A stretch of DNA of 43,248 bases from contig USGY01000012.1 in assembly GCA_900554365.1 (NCBI GenBank), positions 1 to 43,248 on the forward strand, written 5' to 3'. The position numbers were made by a program, and so were the translations under genes. The notes under the pieces were generated by a model, which did no database searches, had not been told where the DNA came from, and saw only the letters and a program-made list of their open reading frames with translations. Source of the stretch: an uncultured Clostridium sp. (GTDB taxonomy: Bacteria; Bacillota; Clostridia; TANB77; CAG-508). Below, piece by piece: positions 17,492 through 28,200 of the stretch (the stretch's first letter is position 1; each line of letters begins with the position of its first letter).

Positions 17492-18940
17492 ATGTCTTTG
17501 GTTTCAAAAGAAATTGCAATAATGATAATAAGTAATGATGAAATTGTTCCATATAATGATATAGTGTCAGAGGATTTCAAATGTAAAAAAAATGGATTGT
17601 ATGATATACCTGATGAGTGGTTAAATGATGTAGAAGTTTTAGACTTTGAAAATCCAAGTCAAGGAGACTTGGTTGGTATTGATAAATTAAAAAATTTAAA
17701 ATCACTTAAAATAAATGATGAAATAGCACCAATGATCGAGTATAGAGAATTTGGAATAACAGATGATGACTTAGAAAATATATATGGATGTAATAACTTG
17801 AAAGATTTGGAAATAATTAATCAATCAAATATTCAAAGTATAAATTTAGGAAATTTTCCCAAATTAAAGAATTTAAAACTCATAAATAATGTACAATTGG
17901 CAGATGTCGATTTTATTGATAAAATAGAGTGTTTAGATAATTTTAAGTGTTATAGTAATTCAGAATTATATGAAATTCCATATTTAAATGAAGCAATAAA
18001 AAAAGCAAATCCACAAATACAATTATCATTAACACCACAGTATTATCTAGATTCAATAGGTTATAATCCTCAAAATGGAAAAATTGATAAAGAAGCTCAA
18101 GATGTTTTGGAACGTATAGGAAATTCAGGACAAACCAATTGGATAGAGCCTGTAATATATAATGTTACGGAAAACTTAAATTTAAAAATGGAATATTCTC
18201 AAGTGAGACAAATGTGTGAAAAAGCTAAAACTATTATAGATAATTTAAATTTAGATGATCTATCTCCAATAAAACAAATAAGCCTATTAGAAAATTGGAT
18301 TACACAAAATGTACAATATGATGAAGAAGGTAAGGATAAATTAGTAGAAGTTGAAAATGATGCTAAGGAATCCAGAATAATAGGAGAAGAAAAATTGTCA
18401 CAGCTTATAGCTAATAGTGAATATGATGTATTAACAGACAAAAAGGGAGTATGTGAAGGAATAGCTAGAACAGAAGCCTTTTTAAGCAAATTTATAAAAG
18501 ACGCTGATGCATACAGCATGTTAGGAAGTTTAAATTCTTTAGATTTAAATGCAAAAATAAATCATTCTATTGTTAGATGGGAGCTTGATAGTGGGTATTA
18601 TTATTCAGATCCGACAACAAATATTGTAGCTTTAAGAAAGTGTGGAAACCCACATTTACCAATGACACTGTTAACATTAGAAGAAATGAATTCTGACAAA
18701 GGACTTTCTGGCTATAAATTTACACCAGAAATAATTGATGAACCAAATGAAGAGATAATGCCTTTAGAAATAAGAAAAAATATTATACAAGATACAATTT
18801 CTAAAAATTCTATAACACATGCTCCTGATTTTAAAGAAATATTGAAATCTAAAGCTACAATTACAGGAATGAAAAAAGTAAAGGAAAATATGAACGAATT
18901 AAATAAAAATTTAACAATTGATGAAGAGATACAAAAATAA
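17492..18940 (+). CDS. Leucine-rich-repeat plus transglutaminase-like protein
   Basis: The 482-residue protein lacks a signal peptide and membrane segment. Residues about 45-165 contain irregular leucine-rich repeats (LKNLKSLKIND, CNNLKDLEIINQ, FPKLKNLKLINN). Residues about 245-400 fit a transglutaminase-like fold: Cys321 in KKGVCEGIARTEAFL, His358 in NHSIVRWEL and Asp373 in YYYSDPTTN, with spacing (37 and 15) normal for the Cys-His-Asp triad. Bacterial members may be proteases, peptide N-glycanase-like enzymes or cross-linkers, so the substrate is open. Its place between surface-protein genes invites a role in processing them, but the missing export signal argues for a cytoplasmic target or unusual secretion. 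No separate ribosome binding site is needed after the 2-nt gap. Confidence 0.7.
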   Translation: MSLVSKEIAIMIISNDEIVPYNDIVSEDFKCKKNGLYDIPDEWLNDVEVLDFENPSQGDLVGIDKLKNLKSLKINDEIAPMIEYREFGITDDDLENIYGCNNLKDLEIINQSNIQSINLGNFPKLKNLKLINNVQLADVDFIDKIECLDNFKCYSNSELYEIPYLNEAIKKANPQIQLSLTPQYYLDSIGYNPQNGKIDKEAQDVLERIGNSGQTNWIEPVIYNVTENLNLKMEYSQVRQMCEKAKTIIDNLNLDDLSPIKQISLLENWITQNVQYDEEGKDKLVEVENDAKESRIIGEEKLSQLIANSEYDVLTDKKGVCEGIARTEAFLSKFIKDADAYSMLGSLNSLDLNAKINHSIVRWELDSGYYYSDPTTNIVALRKCGNPHLPMTLLTLEEMNSDKGLSGYKFTPEIIDEPNEEIMPLEIRKNIIQDTISKNSITHAPDFKEILKSKATITGMKKVKENMNELNKNLTIDEEIQK

Positions 18941-18971
18941 TACCCTAGATAGTTATTATCTAGGGTATTTT
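18941..18971 (+). terminator. Intrinsic terminator of the transglutaminase cassette
   Basis: TACCCTAGATA (18941-18951) pairs perfectly with TATCTAGGGTA (18957-18967) around a 5-nt loop, followed by TTTTT. The stem begins immediately after the stop codon. The rest of the gap to 19210 is AT-rich and holds a 12-nt palindrome TCTTTTAAAAGA (19059-19070) of unknown meaning. Confidence 0.9.
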
Positions 18972-19139
18972 TCTACGCAAACAATCCTTTTAGAGAAAAA
19001 TATAAATAAAAAGCAGAATAATGTCATATAAATGTAAACAAATCTTAACAAAAAGAGGTCTTTTAAAAGAACTCCTATTTTCCCTAAATAGAAAGGAAAA
19101 AAAGTCGGTAATAAATACTAATTCTGGAAAAGACTAATA

Positions 19140-19168
19140 TTGATTTTACAAGTAAAAGTTTGTATATT
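19140..19168 (+). promoter_or_regulatory. Candidate SigA-type promoter of giant protein C
   Basis: TTGATT (19140-19145) and TATATT (19163-19168) are separated by 17 nt, about 42 nt upstream of the start codon. The match is weaker than the promoter of gene A, so this is a candidate only. Confidence 0.45.
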
Positions 19169-19210
19169 AAAAAAGAAAGTAATTTATTTTAGAAGATAGA
19201 GGAGATTAGT

Positions 19211-22200
19211 ATGGGCAAATTAAGGAAAAAAACAATTGTAATATTTCTAATTATGTTTTTAATAGGAATAAACATTTTTGCATTTATTGCCAAAAAAAGT
19301 TTTAGTGCAGATAACGAAAATGTTATTTTAGAAAGCAATTTAGAGAAATATGTAAATTATAGTATTCAAAATAAAGAAGGAACATTAATACAATATAATG
19401 TAAAAGCTGGAATTGAATATAAAGAAAATTATGTGCCTGTAAGAAATACAGAATTAACTCTAAATTTAAATAAAATTGATGGAGTATTTCCGGATTCTGT
19501 TAAAGTAATTGCAAATAGTACTAAGGTTACAAATGGAAAAACTGATAATATTACACCAGATTATACATATGATTCAACCTCAGGAGCAGTAGTGATAAAA
19601 GCAAGCAATGAAAATGAAAAGGGTGAAGCAATAAGCACTAATCAAACAAATCAAGATGATAGAGATTCATATACAGTAATATGCAATTATAATACATATG
19701 TATCAGATAAAAAAGAAAGAGAACTTACACTAGATGCAAACTTTAAAGCAAAATTATTTACAGATGACAATAGAGAAATAACTGGTAGCACAAAAGTAGA
19801 TAATAATGTAACAGAAAATGTAGGAGATATTGTGTCTATATCAGTTAATGCAGATGATGTATATAATGGTATAATAAAATCAAATATAGTTAATAAAACA
19901 GAGACAAATACTAAATATAATGAAAATAGTCAAATAATGATAAGCAAAAAAGATGCTATGCAAAATTTAAAAATTAATTTAAAAGATGATTTAGTAAATG
20001 TATCTGAAAATAACGGGGAACAACAAGTAAAAGAAATTGAAGGAAAACCTATATATAAAACAATTACATTTAATAAAACAAATGTAGAAAATATATTTGG
20101 TGAAGAAGCCACATTAGAAATATATGATAATGAAGAAAATTTATTATTTACAATAAATAAAGAAACACAATATGACGAAAGTGGAAACTTCACATATACA
20201 TATGAAAAAGAATTAAATGAAATAACAATAAAAACAACAGCTGTTGCTAATGAAGGAACATTAAATATCGAACATCAAAATGAAATACCTGGTACAATGA
20301 AAAATATTAATGGAACTAACATTAGAAACATGATTCAAGTTGATGGATTAGATGCAGAAGAAAATAGTTTGTTTACAGTAAATGCACAGAATTTAAATGA
20401 AATAAAAGATACTACAACTAATGTAGATTTAGAAATGAATCAAAATACTTGGACAAATGAAAAACAAAATGAATTAACTTTTTCTGTAAAATTAATTGCA
20501 AATAATGAAAAATATAATATGATAAAAAATCCTAAGGTAACAATAGAATTACCTGACGAAGTAGAAAAAGTAATTTTGGATAACAGTAAGTTACTATTTT
20601 CAGATAATTTTAAATTAGAAGATACAAATGTTATAACAAATGATAAAGGAAAAAAATGTATTGTATTTAATATTTCAGGAGAACAAACAGAATATGCAGA
20701 AGGTGAAGCTGCAATAGTTCCAACAATTAATATTGAAGCTACAATAATATTAAAAAAAGGTATAGAATCAACTGAATCTGAAATAAATTTAATATATTTA
20801 AATCAAAGTAATACAGGAAAGGTGCTAGATCAAGCTACAATACAAAAGAATATAAAGATAGAAAATTATCAAGATAAAGATAAAGATGAAGATGAAAATA
20901 ATAATAATATAGATACAAAATTAGAAAAAATATATGAAAATGCTTTAAAAAAAGAAGTAGCAGAACAAAATTTAGATGAAACTCAAAAAATAAATGGCTT
21001 AAATTTAGAAGTTAAACCAGTAAAAGGTGATACAGAATTAAAAAATGGAGATATAGTATATGAGGGAGAATATATAAAATATAAATTCAAAGTAACAAAT
21101 ACAACAGGTAATGAAATACAAAATGTAAAAGTTGTAGGAACTATACCTGAAGGGACAACATATGGTGAATTAGTTGCAAGACCATTAGCAGAAGGAGAAA
21201 ATAAAGAGTGTTATGAATATAATTTCGATGAAAGTATTAAGCAAAAAGAAATTGTTATTGGAACTATGAAACCTGGAGAAGAATATCAAGGATATTATGA
21301 AGTAAAAGTAAAAGATTTACAAGACATTGAAGAAAAAGCAATACAAAGTAATCTTGAAATAAAAGTTGGAAATATAGAAGGAGCAAAATATAGTCAAGAA
21401 AATACAATAAAAAAAGCAGAAGTAAAACTATTTTTACAATCTTTTATGGGAACAGCGAGAGATGGATGGTATTATCAATTAGTGGTAGATAATCCAAGTG
21501 AAAAAGAAGTTAATATAAATTTAAAATTACCACAAGGATATAATTTTGAGTATATTTGTGGACCTGGAAGTGGATTTAAATGGACAGAAGATAAGTATGA
21601 AGTACAAGATAATATAGTATCAACTAAAGTTACTACAAGTGGTACATATATATTTGGAGGAATGCTTGAAAGGGCAAATTTAACAGAAGAAGGAAAAAAC
21701 GGAAAAGTAGAATTGACAGCAATAGCAACAGCAAAAACTGATGAAGCAGAATATAAGTCAAATGAAAATAGAATACAATACACATATGAAGATGTAGATA
21801 TAACTATGACTTCCGAGAATGAAGGCGAAGAGGTTCCACATAATAGTGAGATTACATATAGTATAAATATAAAAAATATTAGTAAAACAATAACCGATGA
21901 TTCTGCATTTAATGCAGTTCAAGTTAATTTAGAAGACTATTTACCTGAAGAATTAATAAATAAAAAAGTTCATTATGAAAATTATAATAGAATAGAATCA
22001 GATGGAACAATAACATATGAAAAACAAGAACAAGAAGATAATATAGCTAATGTTACGGATGAAAATGGAGTAAAATTAGCTGATGTTGATTTACTTTTAA
22101 CTATACCATATGGAAAAAGTGTAACAGTAAAAATAACAGGAACTACTGATGATGTAACAGAAAAAACTGAAATACAAAATAGTGCAACAGTATCGGGAGT

Positions 22201-25200
22201 ATATATAAAGTCTAAAACGTCTAACATTATTAAACATTATATAATGCCAGATAAACAAAACTCAGATGGAACGACAACACCGGACAATCCAGATACACCA
22301 AATACACCAGATAATCCGAACAATCCAAATAATCCAACAAATCCAGACAATTCTAATGATTCAAATGGAGAAAATGGACAAGATGAATCTAATAAAACAT
22401 ACAGTATATCTGGTTTAGCATGGCTTGATGCAAATAAAGATGGTCAAAGACAATCAAGTGAAAAAACATTAAGTGGTATTAATGTAATGTTAGTAGATAA
22501 AGCGGATAACTTAAATGTAAAAGATACTACTACTACAAATCAAAATGGAAGATATCAATTTAATAATATAAAAAATGGAAATTATATAGTTGTATTTAAA
22601 TATAATACAAGTTTATATAATATAACAAAGTATCAACAAGCAGGAGTGTCAAGTGATACAAATTCAGATGCAATAGCAAATAAGGTATCAATAAATGGAG
22701 AGTCTTTTGAAGGAGGAACCACAGATGCAATAAAATTAAATGCATCTAAAGAAAACATAGATATTGGGCTTATAGAAAAAGAACAAGGAAATCTAAAAGT
22801 TGAAAAATATATAGATAAAGTAACTGTTAAGACAAATAAAAAAGAAAAAGTTCAATCATATGAGAATACTCAACTAGCAAAAACAGATATAAGAGCCAAA
22901 GAAATAAAAGGAAGTATTGTTACAGCTCAATATAAGATTGTTGTAACAAATTCTGGAGAAGCGCCAACTTTGGTAGGAACAGTAGTAGATAATATACCTA
23001 ATGGATTTGAATTTAATTCATCAAATAATACAAACTGGAAAGAAAAAAGTGAAAATAAGATAATAAATACAAGTTTAGCAAATAAGAAAATTAAAGCAGG
23101 AGAAAGTGTTGAAGTATCATTAAATTTAATAAAATCAATGGATGAAAATTCAACAGGAACTTTTAGTAATGTTGCTTATTTGGAAGAAAATGAAAATAAT
23201 TCTTCAAAGGCGGACCTGATAATATCTGTAAGTACAGGTATTGTTACTTATATTTCAATTGTATTAATTTCAATTTTAATTTTGGGTGCAATTGTATATA
23301 TTACACGTAAATATGGAATAGGTAAAATGGCAAAAATATTTTCTGTAATGTTAGTAGGAACAATAATATTAACTGTAAATGCGGAAAGTACATTTGCAAT
23401 TGATAGAGGGTCATCGCAAAATGCTCAATTTAGATGTTATGCAATGCCTGGACATTCTTTTCCTACAGTTGGAATAGATGGAAGAAATTATTTGGCTTAC
23501 GATTATTTTCAAGGAATAGAAGCTGGTGATGGTAGATGTATAAACCATGGTGTAAATGCTGCTGGAGGAAATGTATTTCAGGATCCTACAACAGGAAGAA
23601 TATATACTGATGCATCAGGAACAACAAGATTAGGAAATTATGGAAATTACTGCACATATACAAAAGTGGGTTCTTCTTGGACTAGAAGTACAAAAAGCAC
23701 TAATAACACAATTACTGACTTTAATATGAAAGGAAATACTGAAAAGGCAATAGGTGTAAAATATTTAAATGGATATTATTTATATGGACCATTTATAGTT
23801 CAAAGTGATTATAATGGAAATATTGATTTAACAGTAAAAGATAAATCAGGAGATGTAGTAAATAATTATTCTATAAGTGATTCAAATGGAAATAATAAAA
23901 CTATAAAGGGATCTTGTGATTTTTATATTAAACTTTCAGAATCAAGTGGACGTAAAGGAATAAGTTATGTAAAAGCTCATATGAAAAGAAGCGGAAAAAC
24001 TATTACTACTATAACAAACTATGGAGAGGTTATTTATGAATATGATAGGGCTCATCAAAAAGTACAAACATATAATGATTATATAATAGGAACAGATACA
24101 AAAAGTAATAATATATCATATGAAAAAAATGTTGTATGGACAGTTTTTAATAGCTCATTAGACATAATGAAAGTAGACGCTGATGATCCAAGTATTAAAA
24201 TTGACATCGAAGGAACGATACAAAATAAATCTGGAACATGGAAACAAAACTTTAAAACAACAAATGGTGTAGCTCACTTTGACAATTTGGATTCAGAACA
24301 AGAATATATAGTAACAGAAACAATAAATAAAAACTATGGATATGAAGGACAAGTTGGTCAAAAAATAAACTTTATAGTACATAGTGGTGAGTTATATAAA
24401 GTAAGATTTAAAAACTCTAGTGAACTTGGTAATTTGGAATTAAATAAACAGGATGCAACAACAGGAAAGAAACTAGAAAATGTAGGATTTAAAATTCAAG
24501 ATAGTAATGGCCAATATGTAATTGCAATTGATGAAAACAATAAAAAACAAAGTAAAGTTACTGGAGAAATATCTCTAGGAAATATGCAAACAACAAAAAA
24601 TAAAGAAGAAGCAACAGAGTTTGTAACAGATAAAAATGGTATATGCAAAATATATAGAATAAGAACAGGAACATATACAGTAGAAGAAACATCTGTAAAA
24701 GATACTGATTATGGATATGATACAGATGATGATTATGTAGCATGGAATGTTGATGGAAAATCTCAAAACAAAGGAACTAAGGCTACAGTTACAGTTGAAA
24801 GACAAAGATCATATAATACAAGAACTAAATCAAGTATAATAAATGATGATAAAAAAGCTATAGAAGATGGTGTATATGAAATAGAAACAGGAACTAAATC
24901 AAATTTTGCTGTAGATGTAACAAGTACAAATGTATATGATAAAGCAAATGTTGCAGTTTATGAAAAGAACAAATCAATAGCTCAACAATTCTATCTACAA
25001 TATTTAGGCAATGGTGCATATAAGATTATATCAATGGTAGCAAATAAATGCTTAGATGCCTATGGAGGAGCAAAAGAAGGTACAAATGTTGAAGTATATA
25101 CTGATAATAATAGTGAAGCTCAAAAATGGTATTTAGAAACAACATGTTCAAAAGGAAAAGCTGCTAATGGATACTATTTTGTAAGAGCAGGACAATATTA

Positions 25201-28200
25201 TTTAGATATATATTGTGGTGTACAAAGTACTGAAAACTATACAAATATAAGATTATGGCCTGCTAATGGAAGTAAAGCACAACAATTTAAGTTTAATTCA
25301 TTAACTGAACAAGTACAAGCTGGCAATATAGTTACAAAAGTAACATTTAATAATACAAGAAAATATATTAAATTAAGTGGATATGTATGGGAAGATATGG
25401 TTAGCGGAAAGCAATCAACAAGAGATAACTTATATAATGACGACTCAGATAAAGAAAAGAATGATAAACTTGTTGCAAATGTTAAAGTAAGATTAAAAGA
25501 TAAAGATGGAAGTTATGTAAAATTCAAAACAGAAGATGGAAAAATGGTTGATGAAATATTAACAGATTCAAACGGAAGTTATAGAATGATAGATGTTTTA
25601 ATTGATAAATTAAAAGACTACTATGTAGAATTTGAATATAACGGAATGAGTTATCAATCAGTTGCAACAGATTTATATAAAGCAAATGGTAGCAAGGCAA
25701 CAGACGCAAATACAAGAGAAGAATTTAATAATAAATATGCAACTATATCTAATAATCAATCAGCAAATAAATCAGGACAAAAGACATATAATTTAAGATA
25801 CAAATCAGAAAATCATACAAGTACTTTAATATATGGTGATAATCCAGTTTATGGATACGAAGGACAAAACTTCCCAATAAATAATGTAGATCAACAATAC
25901 ATTATGAGGGCAAATACAAGAGATGCATATTTAGCAGATAAAAATTCACAGTATAAATATACTGGATATTTAACAGACAGATATAGTGAAGAAACAATAA
26001 GAAAACAAGCAGTAGAAGAAATTGACAATATTAACTTAGGATTATACGAAAGAGAAAGACCTGACTTAGCATTAATTGAAGATGTAGAAAGTGCCAGATT
26101 AACCTTAAATGGATATGAACATACATATAAATATGCACAAAGATTTGAAAATACGGCTGAAACTGGAGATGGATTTAATGTTGCTGTAAAATTTGGAAAC
26201 AAATATGGTTCAGCATCATATACAAGAAATATTTATTCAGTAGATGTTGTATATAATAAACAACCAGGAAATTCTGGAAGATTACAAGCATATGTAACAT
26301 ATAAAATAGCAATAAGAAATGAATCAACAAACTTATATGCAAAGATAAATAGCATTGTAAATTATTTTGATGCAAATTATGATATAAGCAGTGTAAAAAA
26401 TTCAGATAATAAAGCACTACAATATCAAGTGGATCAAAACTATGGAACAAAGAATGGATATAAAAGGGTAATTATAAATACAAATGAAAATGTAGAGAAT
26501 CAAAAGGAAAATTATGTATATATTGAATATAAATTAAATAATTCAGCCCTAAATTCAGTATTGAATCAAAAGGTAACATTAAATTCTGTAACAGAAATAA
26601 ACTCATATTCAGTATATTCAGATGATAAATATACACAATCATATGCTGGAATAGATCAGGACTCTAACCCAGGTTCTGCAACACCAATAGATAGAAATTC
26701 ATATGAAGATGATACAGATTCAGCACCATCATTTATTCTAGATGTACAAGAAGGTAGAGTAATAAAAGGTACTGTATGGGAAGATGAAGCAATTGATGCT
26801 TTATTAAGAAAATCTGGATATGAAAAAGAAAGAAGAGGTGACGGTGTATATCAAAAAGCTAAAGAAAATGTAGTTAAAAATGTACAAGTTGAATTATTAC
26901 AAGTAGGAGAAGATGGAAAAACTACAGCAACATCATTATATCAATTTGATAAAGCTTCTAAATCCGAAAATGTTAAACTAGCAAAAGAAATTACAGCAAC
27001 TAACGGAAGTTACGAATTTAATGGAGTTATTCCAGGAAATTATGTAATTAAATATACATATGGAGATTCAAGTGTAATATTTGATGTAAAAGGTAAACAA
27101 ATAGATACTGTAAAGGCTAGATATTACAAATCAACAATTTATAGAAATGGAAAAGAAAGTAATGTAGGATCAGATGATGGTTTATGGTACAGAGAAGAAA
27201 CTGGAGATAAAGCACCAAGATGGTCAGATGCTAGAGATTATACTGGAATCTATAAAGATGGAACTACAACTGACATAGTTAAATTAAGAACCGAAAGTAG
27301 AACACTTGACAACAAAGATATAATAAAAGATAGAGAGTTAACAAATATAGAAGCAAAAACTGAAAAATTTGATATAAAAATGGATTATGATGTTAATAAA
27401 GACAATACAAGTGAATATGGAGCTGATTTGAAATTTGTATTTGACAATATAGACTTTGGTATTATAAAAAGACCTCAACAAATTTCAACTATGGAAAAAA
27501 CAATTAAACATCTAAAAGTAACATTAACTAATGGACAAGTAATTATCGATGGTGACCCAAGCAAAGATAATTTACAACATGTAAAATTGTTACCAGATGG
27601 ACATATTCACATCGAATTAGATAGTGAGTTAATGCAAGGAGCAACTGTAGAATTAACATATGGTATAACAGTAGATAATAGAGCATCAGAGATTGATTAT
27701 AATGATAAAAACTATTATATTTATGGAATAATACCATCAAACAAAGAAAGTACATTTAGACTTTCAACAGTATCAAAAGTATTTGATTATTTATCAAATG
27801 ACTTAGTATATGATAAAAATACATCAGATAAAAATAAAGATTGGACTGAAGTAACTGAAACACCAAATGAATTATTATCAAGCGGTAAAATTGCAAATGA
27901 AAGAGTAAGAGATGCTTTAAAGAAATACAATAGAATATTCCAAACAGATAAATTTAAAGATATGAAACCAGGAACAACTAAAACAGTTGAAATGGTAGTT
28001 ACAAAAGTTTTGGCAAATACACAAGATGATATGACATATGATAACGATGCTGAAGTTATAGAATTAGAAAATGAGCCAAACAAAGATACAAACTCAAATG
28101 AATCAACACCAGGTAACTATGTTCCAACATATGGAGGATCATATGCTTACGAAAATCAAGTTGAAGGTGATGATAGTTATAAGGAAATTACAGTAACAGT

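Noticed and set aside
18972..19139. Search for a riboswitch (such as cyclic-di-GMP type) upstream of giant gene C
   Set aside because: No conserved core was recognisable; only a 12-nt palindrome (19059-19070) and AT-rich sequence are present.
22276..22385. Short repeats that could suggest a CRISPR or tandem-repeat locus
   Set aside because: They are in frame within protein C and encode an Asn/Pro-rich spacer; there are no unique spacers or cas genes.
23222..23398. Fusion of the two halves of protein C explained as a simple sequencing frameshift or lost stop
   Set aside because: A single-base error would leave a normal intergenic gap with a strong ribosome binding site like the 20 nt between A and B. 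Instead only a short in-frame basic linker is present, so a real deletion-fusion fits better, although long reads should confirm it.
24112..24160. NVVWTVF of protein C as the thioester-domain glutamine helix
   Set aside because: It lies after the beta domain, not between the cysteine motif and the beta domain as in protein B, and aligns instead with the strand before the Cna-B-like domain.
26175..26450. Minus-strand ORFs inside the giant genes (also for example 10645-10878, 15708-15929, 24575-24805)
   Set aside because: They lie opposite well-supported coding frames, lack ribosome binding sites and are Leu/Tyr/His/Phe-rich in the way expected from reading AT-rich genes backwards.
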